Source: Nitrososphaerales archaeon (GTDB lineage: Archaea; Thermoproteota; Nitrososphaeria; Nitrososphaerales; CADDZS01). Taken from it: a DNA stretch of 64,000 nt. The position numbers and the translations under genes are program-made. Location: assembly GCA_030041295.1 (NCBI GenBank), contig JASHOD010000115.1, positions 1 through 64,000 on the forward strand. Direction: 5' to 3'. Positions 55,910 through 64,000 of this stretch are shown piece after piece (the first letter of the stretch is position 1; every line of letters begins with the position of its first letter). The notes under the pieces were generated by a model. The model had not been told where the DNA came from. It searched no databases and was given only the letters and a program-made list of their open reading frames with translations.

Positions 55910-56426
55910 CTCACCTTGAGTCATAATCTCATCAGTCTCAGGCATTGTACAATACTCTCATTTGCATTGAGAAAATTTTGACGAAATTTTGTCACCGCTT
56001 GGTTAGGCCATAGAGTACAGAAAAGATATAGTTAATGCATTTTTTCGATTTTATAGCTCATACATCTGCTTGTTCTTCTTATGAAGGCAACGGATGGCTG
56101 GCATGGCAAACAAGTACTCGGCGGGATCATGGTCGCGGGGAAGGAAATCTCCTCCCTCGCAGGTTCCGCTGTAATAATTCGTTTCTTATTGTCGTGTTTT
56201 CTTTGAGCGTAGTTAGAGCATAGATTTTGCACTATTTTGGAACGGCGCTTTGATCTCTTGCTGCTTACTGCTCCCTTGTCGTTGACAGATCGGGCTCTGG
56301 AAAAGCATATCCTATCCTGATGGAAATCGTGGTTCGATAGGATAACATGTCATGTCACAGAACAAAAAGAAAAAAGGTTGGAAGGAGCGGGGGAAATAAT
56401 CCCTCCGATCCCCATTATTGGTTTGC
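55910..56426. other. 517-nt stretch without a confident gene
   Basis: The only candidate is a plus-strand frame 56081-56206 (ATG to TGA, 41 residues) with GKQVLGGIMVAGKEISSLAG and a hydrophobic end; it could be a small peptide or chance. The remainder holds no recognisable RNA gene or repeat. Confidence 0.3.
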
Positions 56427-57704
56427 CTATGAGCCAGTCAAAGTAACTTGGTTTGTCGCGCCGTTGTATGTTCCAATTTGTATCGTAGTTTCAGCAGGTG
56501 TGACCTCCACCACATTGTAAATGGCGAAAGTCTGTGCGTTTGCACCATCTAGCCAAACTCCTGTTCCAGTTGCTCCGAAATAGTGATCTGCTGCTAAGTA
56601 AATAGCGCTCAAGATAGCTGTGCCGTTATTCTGTCCTCCAGTCAAAAGAATAGCGTCCATTGCGATGAATGCGTTATCGTATGCATAGTTAGAATATGGT
56701 TGCGGCGGTGAACCAAACATTGCAGTGAAAGTCGAATTGAAGTAGGTGAGTTGCGGACTGCTGAATGCGGCAGGTGTCGTCATAGTGAAGTTTACACTCG
56801 ACATCCATGGACCATATGTCGACGAAGCATACAATGAAGGTGTATCAATTGCTTCAATACCGAACCATCGGAGACTGCTGAGTGGAGTGTCTGACATCGC
56901 ATGGGTGAATATGTTCTGATCCTCTGTTACCTCGTCGCATGCACAAACAACAACAGTGTTGCTCTTTGTTCCACCAGACGAGAGCATTGTTTGAGCATCA
57001 GATGCTGCAGTAGTGACTATACTTCCATAGTCAGTTTGAGATGGTTGATACTCGACTCCCATTACATTTATTCCGGCAGCTGACATCAAAGCGCTAGAAG
57101 CATTGAAAGTTCCAGATTCCGAAGTGTCATCACGGTATAGGAACACCACGTTCTTTGCTCCCAGTTGCTCTACAGTCTGAGCAAGCGCTGAACCCTCGTA
57201 TTGATCTCCTGGTTGGCCGGGTCTTACGAGATAGTTATCCGTTCCTTTGGGATATCGGAGTGATACTGCTGTTGCAGCAGGCGGAAGAACTACGATATGA
57301 TCTGTATCGGCAGTTTGAAGAACTCCTGCTACTTCGGCAGACGTCAACGGTCCGATCACAACATGGATATTGTCTGTTGAGTACATGGATGCGAGATCAG
57401 AGCCAGCCGTCGCGGCTGATCCCATATCATCTTCCGATATGACTTTGAACTGAAGAGGATTTCCAGCTTGAGTAAGGTTTGCATCCATCTGGTCTACCGC
57501 AAGTGTGACGGCATCGGCAAATGAGATGCCGTAGACAGCATCGCCGCCGCCAGTTAGCGGCTCGATGCTTCCAATGTATATTGTTCTTGTCGTAGTTGTA
57601 GAAGTTGTAGTTGTTGGAACTGTTAATGCGCTGATTCCGTAACCAACGCCGGCACCAACGACTAGACCGATTACTAAGAGAGCTATAGCTGTAGTACTTA
57701 CCAT
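56427..57704 (-). CDS. Branched-chain amino-acid-type ABC transporter substrate-binding protein
   Basis: The 425-residue protein has an N-terminal membrane anchor (IALLVIGLVVGAGVGYGISAL), a Thr linker (TTTTSTTTTRT) and a periplasmic-binding-protein type 1 fold (IYIGSIEPLTGGGDAVYGISF, VVIGPLTSAEVAGVLQTAD, NVVFLYRDD). It captures amino acids or similar ligands outside the cell for the permease and ATPase genes that start divergently 126 nt away. Confidence 0.9.
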   Translation of the reverse strand: MVSTTAIALLVIGLVVGAGVGYGISALTVPTTTTSTTTTRTIYIGSIEPLTGGGDAVYGISFADAVTLAVDQMDANLTQAGNPLQFKVISEDDMGSAATAGSDLASMYSTDNIHVVIGPLTSAEVAGVLQTADTDHIVVLPPAATAVSLRYPKGTDNYLVRPGQPGDQYEGSALAQTVEQLGAKNVVFLYRDDTSESGTFNASSALMSAAGINVMGVEYQPSQTDYGSIVTTAASDAQTMLSSGGTKSNTVVVCACDEVTEDQNIFTHAMSDTPLSSLRWFGIEAIDTPSLYASSTYGPWMSSVNFTMTTPAAFSSPQLTYFNSTFTAMFGSPPQPYSNYAYDNAFIAMDAILLTGGQNNGTAILSAIYLAADHYFGATGTGVWLDGANAQTFAIYNVVEVTPAETTIQIGTYNGATNQVTLTGS

Positions 57705-57725
57705 AGAAACTGCCCACTCGCCTAG

Positions 57726-57736
57726 GATTATTTAAG
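57726..57736 (-). promoter_or_regulatory. Probable TATA box of the substrate-binding protein gene
   Basis: CTTAAATAATC on the minus strand ends 21 nt before ATG 57704, so transcription would start at or just before the start codon (leaderless or nearly so). It is identical to the element at 54977-54987. Confidence 0.55.
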
Positions 57737-57830
57737 AGTTGGCCGACTTTGGATATTTTTGAAATTTAATTCCATCATCCAGAAACAGTAAAATCCATGA
57801 TCAAAGGTCGGTCGAATCGTCCTCAGATAT

Positions 57831-58835
57831 TTGTTACCATATTGGCTGGTCCCTTCTATAATAGAATCTTTATCTGAAGGAAGCATTTTCGTGGTAGCAT
57901 CGATCGGCCTAACCCTTACTCTTGCAGTTGTCAAACTTCCAAATTTCGCGCATGCAGAATTTCTAACTGTGGGAGCGTACGTTGGAGTTGTGGTTTCACG
58001 AATTTATCCGAACAATCTGCTAATAGTGGGCATCTGCGCGTTTCTTGTTTGCGGCGCTGCCGCAATGGTTATCCACCATTCCGTATACAAGCCACTTATG
58101 AATCGGAAGGTTTCAATTTATTTCCTTGTCCTAGCTTCTTTCGCTGTCGCCCAGCTGATTCGTTATCTAGTTTATTTCACGACCGACTCGTTGAATCCAA
58201 ATCTCCTCGCCACAACACAAAGCATCAAGATCTACACAATTGTAACCCTGTTCAACGTGCAGATTTCCAATATCTATGCGATTTCAATTATTCTTGCGAT
58301 TGTGATCTCCGCACTTCTTGCTGTTTTCTTCAACTTTACACACCTTGGGAAATCAATGCGAGCGATTGCAAATAATTTCGACCTGGCGAGAATTTCAGGA
58401 ATAAATGTATCATTCGCTGTCAACATAATGTGGGTGATAGCTGGTGGACTGGGAGGACTTGGCGGGGTTATTTTAGGAACTTATACTTCCGTTACTCCAA
58501 CTCTCGGATTCGATGCTTTGCTTGATATTTTCGCAGTGGTCATCATTGCAGGTCTAACGAGCTTTGTCGGGACAATCATTGGAGGTTATGTTGTGGGATT
58601 TGCAAGTAACACAATAATCGAAGCTCTCTACCACTACGCTGGGGTACCTTTGGGATATGCGCCCCTATTGCCGTTTGCAATGATCGTTGTAATCTTGATA
58701 ATAAAGCCAACTGGTCTTGCACCAAATTCCCAGACAGCTATCGAATTTTTCAGAAAGGCGATTTCTGATAGACAAAGAACAAATTTCAAACGAGAGACGA
58801 AGGCCCAAGATATTTCGGTCAAAGGAGAAAAATAG
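57831..58835 (+). CDS. livH: Branched-chain amino-acid-type ABC permease (LivH)
   Basis: The 334-residue protein has about eight transmembrane helices with LivH features: GSIFVVASIGLTLTLAVVKL, NFAHAEFLTVGAYVGVV (the Asn-x-Ala-His-Gly-like motif) and the EAA-like loop SMRAIANNFDLARISGIN. The start is TTG 57831. It ends 1 nt before livM, so the two permeases are translated together. It is divergent from the substrate-binding protein gene. Confidence 0.92.
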   Translation: MLPYWLVPSIIESLSEGSIFVVASIGLTLTLAVVKLPNFAHAEFLTVGAYVGVVVSRIYPNNLLIVGICAFLVCGAAAMVIHHSVYKPLMNRKVSIYFLVLASFAVAQLIRYLVYFTTDSLNPNLLATTQSIKIYTIVTLFNVQISNIYAISIILAIVISALLAVFFNFTHLGKSMRAIANNFDLARISGINVSFAVNIMWVIAGGLGGLGGVILGTYTSVTPTLGFDALLDIFAVVIIAGLTSFVGTIIGGYVVGFASNTIIEALYHYAGVPLGYAPLLPFAMIVVILIIKPTGLAPNSQTAIEFFRKAISDRQRTNFKRETKAQDISVKGEK

Positions 58836-58836
58836 C

Positions 58837-60000
58837 ATGGTTGACTTGGTTGGTCTGATTGTAAATTTTGCCTCGTTTTACGGCATTTACGCGATACTTG
58901 CGCTCAGTTTAAACTTGGAATACGGATACGCCGGGCAACCGAACTTTGGCCAGGCATTATTCTATGGAGTGGGAGCATTCGCTGGCGGAATTATTGCAGC
59001 AAATCTTCTTCCTTTCTTCGCAGGAGTTCCCATTGGAAATATTTGTGATCCTAATACTGAGCCAACCAGAGTCATGATAGCAAGCACCGATCCGTCAATT
59101 GTGATTCCCGTCTGGATATTGGTTCTTATCATAGGCACGGCCGCCGGAGGATTTTTTGGATTTATCTTATCCTATCCCGCAATTAGAATCAAAGAAGAAT
59201 GGTACCTTTCCATGATTCTTCTGGTAGCTAGTGAAGCATTCGTTGTTGTAGTTGAAAATACGCCGCAATTTGGATGTGGAATAGCCGGCCTCCTCGGAAT
59301 CCAGAATCCATTCACTTGGATATCTAATTCGTATAGAAGCTCTCCATTTGCTTCTTCTGTGTTAGGAATAGACATGCCTGGAATAATCTATGCTATCATA
59401 ATCATGGCCTTTACTGGAATCTGTTATCTGATAGCGAAGAACCTCACAAATTCCCCCTATGGAAGATTGCTCAAATCGATACGGGACGATAAGATTGCGT
59501 CCGAGTCACTTGGTAAGGACGTATCGAAAGTTCGAAGGCAGATCATGATCATAGGATCAATGATGGCAGGATTAGCTGGAGGCTTGTACGTATTTTTTAT
59601 TGGAACAGCACAACCTGGAGATTACCTTCCGGCTCTCACATTTACTATATGGGTCATGATGATTCTTGGTGGTTACGCGAATAATCGTGGCGTTCTTGCA
59701 GGAGCGCTTGCACTAACGTTACTTCAGAGAGGGTTAACAGAAGCTGGGATTCTTGTGCAAAATCAGCTCCCTAGCTTTAATCCAAGCATTTTGATTTACC
59801 TTCAGTACATAGTTGAAGCAGTAATCCTCATCTTGCTCTTGATGTTTAGACCAAAAGGACTTATCCCGGAGAAACGAATCGAGACTAAAGCTTACGAACT
59901 CTTTGATTTTAACAAGAAACAAGGGACCCCTAAGAAGACTCCTGTTGAACAGGCAGAATTCGAAAAACCCACCTTGTCCAAGGAGAATGTATCAGATTAA
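58837..60000 (+). CDS. livM: Branched-chain amino-acid-type ABC permease (LivM)
   Basis: The 387-residue protein matches LivM: YAILALSLNLEYGYAGQPNFGQALFYGVGAF at the N-terminus, IRIKEEWYLSMILLVASEAF, and the cytoplasmic loop GRLLKSIRDDKIASESLGKD. It pairs with LivH to form the channel. ATG 58837 is chosen, because upstream in-frame codons lie inside livH. The C-terminal 40 residues are polar and cytosolic. Confidence 0.93.
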   Translation: MVDLVGLIVNFASFYGIYAILALSLNLEYGYAGQPNFGQALFYGVGAFAGGIIAANLLPFFAGVPIGNICDPNTEPTRVMIASTDPSIVIPVWILVLIIGTAAGGFFGFILSYPAIRIKEEWYLSMILLVASEAFVVVVENTPQFGCGIAGLLGIQNPFTWISNSYRSSPFASSVLGIDMPGIIYAIIIMAFTGICYLIAKNLTNSPYGRLLKSIRDDKIASESLGKDVSKVRRQIMIIGSMMAGLAGGLYVFFIGTAQPGDYLPALTFTIWVMMILGGYANNRGVLAGALALTLLQRGLTEAGILVQNQLPSFNPSILIYLQYIVEAVILILLLMFRPKGLIPEKRIETKAYELFDFNKKQGTPKKTPVEQAEFEKPTLSKENVSD

Positions 60001-60017
60001 AGGGAGATTGATCAGAT

Positions 60018-60785
60018 CTGGCAGACAGCGAGGATATCTTAAGAGTTGAGCGTGTCTCAAAGTCGTTCGGTGCCCTAAGAGCTGTTGATGATGTTAGCTT
60101 TTCAATAAAAAGAGGCAGTATTACAGGACTAATCGGTCCAAATGGCAGCGGGAAGTCAACTCTCTTTGATTTAATTTCTGGTACTCAGGGAAAATTCGGT
60201 GGTTCGGTATTCCTCAATGGAAAGCGAGTTAATGGAATGGCATCGCATAAGATCTTTGAACTAGGATTGGGGAGAACATTCCAAACTCCTAGGCTCTTTT
60301 CAGGAATGACCGTACTCGAGAACTTAATGGTAGGGGGAAAACAGCAAAAAGGAGAGAATCCGCTTTTAGCACTATTACGGGGTAGATGGGAGCCCGAAGA
60401 AATAACCCTAGCGAAAACAGCACAAGATCAGCTTAATGCCCTCGAAATAAGTCACCTCTACGGTGAACTTTCGTCAAACTTGTCGGGAGGACAAATGAAG
60501 CTACTCCAACTAGCGAACGCGCTATCAGGGGAGCCAGAGATGCTTTTACTTGATGAGCCTACAGCTGGAGTTGCGCCTCGACTTGCGCAGGATATTTTTT
60601 CGAGCATCGAAAGTCAGCGAAAGGAGAAAGGGGTCACTTTTTTCATAATTGAGCACCGCTTGCAAGTTCTGTTCAAACATGTCGATCGTGTATTTGTTAT
60701 GCACCAAGGACGAATTATAGCTGATGGAAAACCCTCCGATATCACAAAAAATCAGGAAGTCATCGACGCTTATTTGGGCTCTTGA
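60018..60785 (+). CDS. livG: Branched-chain amino-acid-type ABC ATPase (LivG), CTG start inferred
   Basis: The protein has LivG motifs: Walker A GPNGSGKST, LGRTFQTPRLF (Q-loop), signature LSGGQMKLLQLANAL and Walker B MLLLDEPTAG. Walker A lies upstream of the first ATG (60237), so translation must begin earlier. In frame, after TGA 60009-60011, no ATG, GTG or TTG occurs; the only near-cognate is CTG 60018, preceded by GGGAG. From there the length is 255 residues, exactly the family norm. Confidence 0.85.
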   Translation: MADSEDILRVERVSKSFGALRAVDDVSFSIKRGSITGLIGPNGSGKSTLFDLISGTQGKFGGSVFLNGKRVNGMASHKIFELGLGRTFQTPRLFSGMTVLENLMVGGKQQKGENPLLALLRGRWEPEEITLAKTAQDQLNALEISHLYGELSSNLSGGQMKLLQLANALSGEPEMLLLDEPTAGVAPRLAQDIFSSIESQRKEKGVTFFIIEHRLQVLFKHVDRVFVMHQGRIIADGKPSDITKNQEVIDAYLGS

Positions 60786-60801
60786 GGACTAGAGATTCAT
60801 T

Positions 60802-61524
60802 TTGCCATTACTCGAAGTCGAAGACCTAATTTCAGGCTACGGCAAGATGGCTATAATTCAGGGCGTTTCTCTTAGAATAGAGACTGGCGATTTTGTAGCG
60901 CTTGTAGGCCCGAATGGATCTGGAAAAAGCACTCTAATCAAATCAATTGTAGGTCTTACAACCATTTTCGAAGGGCAGATCAAATTTGATGGTTCGGATG
61001 TTACAAAACAACAACCGGAACACATAGCTTCTATGAGATTAGGTTACGTTCCCCAGATTTCGAATGTTTTCACAGACATGACAGTAAAAGAGAACCTTGA
61101 GATGGGGGGAACTATCATCAGAAGTTCAGCTCATAAGAGAGAAATCTACGAAAGAGTAGTAACCCTATTTCCTTTGCTTGCTTCCAGAGAAAACCAAAGA
61201 GCCGGTTACTTGAGTGGTGGTGAGAGACAAATGCTTGCGGTAGGCAGAGCTCTTATGGCGGAACCAAGATTGCTGATATTAGATGAGCCGACGGCGGCAT
61301 TGGGTCCCAAAATCGCAGATCAGCTTTTTCTCAAGCTATCAGAGATCAGGAGTCAACTGGGGGTGACGATCATGTTGGTTGAGCAGAACGCAAGGAAAGC
61401 CTTGGGCATATCTAATCATGGCATAGTTTTGATCCAAGGAAAGAAAGCTTTCGAAGGAACTCCAGAGCAGATCCTAAATGATACAGAAATTATTCGGCTG
61501 TTCCTCGGTGAATTGACTATTTAG
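60802..61524 (+). CDS. livF: Branched-chain amino-acid-type ABC ATPase (LivF)
   Basis: The 240-residue ATPase has Walker A GPNGSGKST, Q-loop VPQISNVFTDMTVKENLEMG, signature LSGGERQMLAVGRAL and Walker B LLILDEPTAAL. Together with LivG it energises the LivHM permease. The start is TTG 60802, 16 nt after livG. The gene is last of the transporter run, followed by metabolic genes on the same strand. Confidence 0.94.
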   Translation: MPLLEVEDLISGYGKMAIIQGVSLRIETGDFVALVGPNGSGKSTLIKSIVGLTTIFEGQIKFDGSDVTKQQPEHIASMRLGYVPQISNVFTDMTVKENLEMGGTIIRSSAHKREIYERVVTLFPLLASRENQRAGYLSGGERQMLAVGRALMAEPRLLILDEPTAALGPKIADQLFLKLSEIRSQLGVTIMLVEQNARKALGISNHGIVLIQGKKAFEGTPEQILNDTEIIRLFLGELTI

Positions 61525-61605
61525 TTCTACTCGAAAAGAATGTCTGGTAAATTCTTGTTATAATGCCAATCCCTTAAAAGAAAAACATCGGAGTTGCTCT
61601 GTAAA

Positions 61606-62610
61606 ATGAAATTTGGACTACGACTTGCTGACTGGTTTGGGACCACGCAAAATATGGTCGAACTTGCGGTACTCGCGGAGAGAAATGGTTTCGATTTCGT
61701 GTGGGTTTCCCACGATGTCTTTATGCGGAGCTCCTTTGTCACTTTGGCTGCGATCGCATCGAAGACTACGAAGATAAAACTAGGAAACACGATTCTCAAC
61801 CCTTACACGACGAATCCATCCGAGCTAGCGATGTTCCTCGCTTCGATGGACGAGATTTCAGGGAATCGAATGGTATGCGGCATTAGCGCCGGATCTTTGG
61901 AGTACATGGATTGGCTCGGTATTTCGCACGAACTCCCGCTGACTAGGACGAGGGAAAGCGTTGAGTTGATTCGTTCCCTTCTTTCAGGCGAAGTGACAAA
62001 ATACGATGGAAAGGAGTTCGAATGGAGCGAGCAGTGTTACATGCGGTTTGCTCCCCCGAGGAGCAAGATTCCGATCTACATCGGTGGTCAAGGCGACAAA
62101 ATGTTGGAGTATTCCGGTGCCGACGGGGACGGAGCTCTGCCTTTGTTATACCCGCCAGATTTTGCTCCTTATGCAGTCAAGAAAATTTCGGAAGGGGCGA
62201 AAAAAGCCGGGAAGGATCCATCGGAAGTTGACATTGCAGGCTGCGTTTGGGTTTCAATCGCGAAGGATCGAGAGACCGCGAAGACCGATCCTCTCAAAGA
62301 ACTTGTCGCATATTTCGGCCCCCTCCTCGGTGTAAAGGGCCTTGCAGCAGTCGGATTGAGCCATGAGCAGTTTGCACCAGTTCATGCGGAGTTCAAGAAA
62401 TCCGGCATCAAGAGTGCAATAAAATTAGTAAATGACAAGATGCTTAACCTTGCAATTTACGGTTCACCGGAAGATTGTATTATGAGATTGGAGAAATTAG
62501 AGAAGGACGGAGTGAATCAAGTGCTACTAGGGGCACCTCTCGGTCCCAATCCTAGAGAATCGGTCAACATAATCGGCGAGAAAATCATACCTTACTTCCA
62601 TCATAGCTAA
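61606..62610 (+). CDS. LLM-class oxidoreductase, probably F420-dependent, Mer-like
   Basis: The 334-residue protein has the Mer-like luciferase fold: FGLRLADWFGT, FVWVSHDVFMRSSFVTLAAIA, RMVCGISAGSLEYM, IPIYIGGQGDKMLEYSGADG and NQVLLGAPLGPNPRES at the end. It likely reduces or oxidises an imine or folate-type substrate with F420. It sits directly between the amino-acid transporter and the RidA and racemase genes, so a role in amino- or imino-acid catabolism is suggested. ATG 61606 starts the first strand. Confidence 0.85.
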   Translation: MKFGLRLADWFGTTQNMVELAVLAERNGFDFVWVSHDVFMRSSFVTLAAIASKTTKIKLGNTILNPYTTNPSELAMFLASMDEISGNRMVCGISAGSLEYMDWLGISHELPLTRTRESVELIRSLLSGEVTKYDGKEFEWSEQCYMRFAPPRSKIPIYIGGQGDKMLEYSGADGDGALPLLYPPDFAPYAVKKISEGAKKAGKDPSEVDIAGCVWVSIAKDRETAKTDPLKELVAYFGPLLGVKGLAAVGLSHEQFAPVHAEFKKSGIKSAIKLVNDKMLNLAIYGSPEDCIMRLEKLEKDGVNQVLLGAPLGPNPRESVNIIGEKIIPYFHHS

Positions 62611-62643
62611 GAAATGATGATTTGAGCGTCGGCGTGGGCTAAG

Positions 62644-63033
62644 TTGAAGAAGCGAATCGAAAGAGTAAGCAGTGGTGGAAAGTACGAGGAAATCATTGGT
62701 TATTCGAGAGCTGTGAAAGTGGGAAGGCAGGTCTTCGTTTCAGGTACGGCCAGTGTTGATCCGAAGCGGAAGAATGCTGGAAAGAACGAAGCATATGTTC
62801 AAACTACCGAAGCCCTGAAAATAATTAAACGCGCACTAGGCAAACTAGGAGGTTCCCTGGACGATGTTGTGAGGACAAGGGTCTTTGTTCGACAAGGCAC
62901 GAATTGGGAGCTAGTGGCAAAAGCTCATAGGGAAGCTTTTGAGAAAACTAGACCCGTGTCCACGTGGCTAGTTGGAACTTTTCTTGACCCCGGCATCCTT
63001 GTCGAAATCGAAGCTGACGCGATTTTGAGCTGA
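62644..63033 (+). CDS. RidA/YjgF-family protein
   Basis: The 129-residue protein has the RidA fold: IGYSRAVKVGRQVFVSGTAS, TTEALKIIKRALGKLGGSLDDVVRTRVFV, then RPVSTWLVGTFLDPGILVEIEADAI, with the conserved Arg that binds carboxylates and a Glu near the end. RidA deaminases hydrolyse reactive enamines and imines from amino-acid enzymes. It lies 33 nt after the F420-type gene and 74 nt before the racemase. The start is TTG 62644. Confidence 0.9.
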   Translation: MKKRIERVSSGGKYEEIIGYSRAVKVGRQVFVSGTASVDPKRKNAGKNEAYVQTTEALKIIKRALGKLGGSLDDVVRTRVFVRQGTNWELVAKAHREAFEKTRPVSTWLVGTFLDPGILVEIEADAILS

Positions 63034-63107
63034 TTATTCTAAAAATAGATAACTGTTTTCTAACACGAGAGCTGTAGGCACGATAAAGGAGATAGTTCAA
63101 TCACAAT

Positions 63108-64000
63108 TTGACATCAGAAAATCTGCTTCATGTTGTTGATTCGCACACTGGCGGTGAGGGAACTCGCTTGTTTTTGGGCGAAGTTCCCCAGTTGATAGGA
63201 AGAAATATGGTGGAACGTAAGAAATACTTTCAGTCCAATTACGACTATTTTAGGACGACCCTTACTCTAGAGCCAAGGTACTTCCCTGGAATAGCCGCGT
63301 TTCTTGTTCCTCCCTCTGAACCCAAAGCTGACTATGGTGTAATATTCGGAGATTACAGAGGATACGCGGATATGTGCGTACATGGAACAATTGGTATCGT
63401 TACAACCTTATTTGAATTGGGATTACTCAGGAATCCAAAAAATACAATTATATTCGACACTCCTGCCGGACTAGTTCGCGCAAAAGCAAACCTTGTGGAT
63501 GGAAAGATAAGATCGGTAAGTGTCACAAACGTTCCTGCGATGTATCTGGGAAATATCGCACTGGATGAAGATGGTACTTTTGGGGGAGTAAACGCTGAAA
63601 TCGCTTTTGGCGGAAATACTTTTGCCTATGTGAACGCACGCGATACGGGCTTGAAGGTGATTCCTAAGAATCTCTCAAGTCTTCTCAAAATGGGCAACGA
63701 TTTACTTTCAAAACTAAGAAAAATGAAGAGTATCTCTTCAGAACCCAAAACAACAAGGAAAATTCCAACTATACTTGGTATCTCGCTTTACGAAGATCTA
63801 GACACTGGCGCGCAAAAGAGACAAGCAAGAAATATCATGATAGCAGATAATGGTCTATTCGACAGATCACCTTGTGGGACCGGAACTTGTGGCCGAATGG
63901 CGCTGCTTTACGCAAAGGGGAAACTTTCTACCGGAGAACAATTCACGAACCGTAGCATCATAGGCTCGGAGTTTATCGGGAGAATTGTCGGCCTGACAAA
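63108..64000 (+). CDS. Proline racemase/hydroxyproline epimerase-family protein (3' end outside window)
   Basis: The open frame from TTG 63108 runs to the window end (297 codons). It has the family's two catalytic cysteines: Cys90 in YADMCVHGTIG and Cys256 in DRSPCGTGTCGRMA, plus VVDSHTGGEGTRLF at the N-terminus. With both Cys it fits proline racemases and 4-hydroxyproline 2-epimerases rather than Thr-type dehydratases. It may convert an imported proline-type compound, for which RidA and the transporter make sense as partners. Confidence 0.9.
   Translation, partial: MTSENLLHVVDSHTGGEGTRLFLGEVPQLIGRNMVERKKYFQSNYDYFRTTLTLEPRYFPGIAAFLVPPSEPKADYGVIFGDYRGYADMCVHGTIGIVTTLFELGLLRNPKNTIIFDTPAGLVRAKANLVDGKIRSVSVTNVPAMYLGNIALDEDGTFGGVNAEIAFGGNTFAYVNARDTGLKVIPKNLSSLLKMGNDLLSKLRKMKSISSEPKTTRKIPTILGISLYEDLDTGAQKRQARNIMIADNGLFDRSPCGTGTCGRMALLYAKGKLSTGEQFTNRSIIGSEFIGRIVGLT

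Noticed and set aside
62611-62643. Possible C/D box sRNA (ATGATGA near 62615)
   Set aside because: The interval is only 33 nt and no D box (CTGA) follows at suitable spacing.

Overview
The window looks like chromosomal DNA of a mesophilic archaeon of the Nitrososphaeria (Thaumarchaeota/Thermoproteota) type, moderate in GC. The evidence is a tRNA-Thr(GGU) with archaeal-style introns, TATA-type promoters a short distance from start codons, duplicated AsnC-like regulators, an RGG-TRAM protein, a DUF5679 zinc ribbon, DUF6659/roadblock-like small proteins and several F420/flavin-type oxidoreductases. TTG starts are common. I see no ammonia-oxidation genes. Amino-acid uptake and breakdown, an APC permease and an alpha-glucosidase suggest a heterotrophic or mixotrophic organism. 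Taxonomy here is inference from gene content, not from a marker gene.

Layout. 0-6 kb: tail of a dihydrofolate-reductase-like gene, the intron-bearing tRNA-Thr, an amidohydrolase-acetyltransferase pair, an AsnC-like regulator, a lone receiver domain and a saccharopine-dehydrogenase-like enzyme. 6-10 kb: two large paralogous V4R-like sensor proteins with disordered tails, plus a C2H2 zinc-finger protein; a third V4R paralogue and a second zinc finger lie at 33.6-35.5 kb. 12.2-15.8 kb: an eroded zone with fragments of at least four broken genes among intact redox genes (peroxiredoxin, DsbA-like). 16.9-24.2 kb: luciferase-like oxidoreductase, uvrC and uvrA, an F420-type nitroreductase and a TXNDC17-like thioredoxin. 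24.3-33.5 kb: surface protein, TRAM protein, membrane regulators, a decayed TPR gene, a Cas4-like nuclease fused to a HAD phosphatase, an MGMT-type repair protein and a cation/proton antiporter.

35.8-47.4 kb: an ABC-2 permease remnant, surface proteins, an AlkZ/YcaQ-like glycosylase, an isochorismatase-fold hydrolase, a double-GNAT protein, a three-gene group of unknown function, a VapBC-type toxin-antitoxin pair, a class III aminotransferase and small membrane and signalling proteins. 47.4-50.4 kb: a GH31 alpha-glucosidase beside a collapsed malG/malK sugar transporter. 50.5-56 kb: thioesterase, APC permease, nitrilase-family hydrolase, TfoX-N protein, SRPBCC protein and a DUF4097-like protein. 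56.4-64 kb: a complete branched-chain/imino-acid ABC transporter (substrate-binding protein, two permeases, two ATPases) followed on the same strand by an F420-type oxidoreductase, a RidA protein and a proline racemase/hydroxyproline epimerase-family enzyme that runs off the end.

How it fits together. The last block reads as an uptake-and-catabolism unit for amino or imino acids. DNA repair is well represented (UvrA, UvrC, MGMT, AlkZ-like, and the nuclease-phosphatase fusion). Genes that look least described are the V4R/zinc-finger family, the Cas4-like/HAD fusion, the three-gene group at 40.4-41.8 kb and several proteins under 60 residues. Several carbohydrate and dehydrogenase genes are visibly decaying, so the lineage may be losing sugar uptake while keeping amino-acid uptake.
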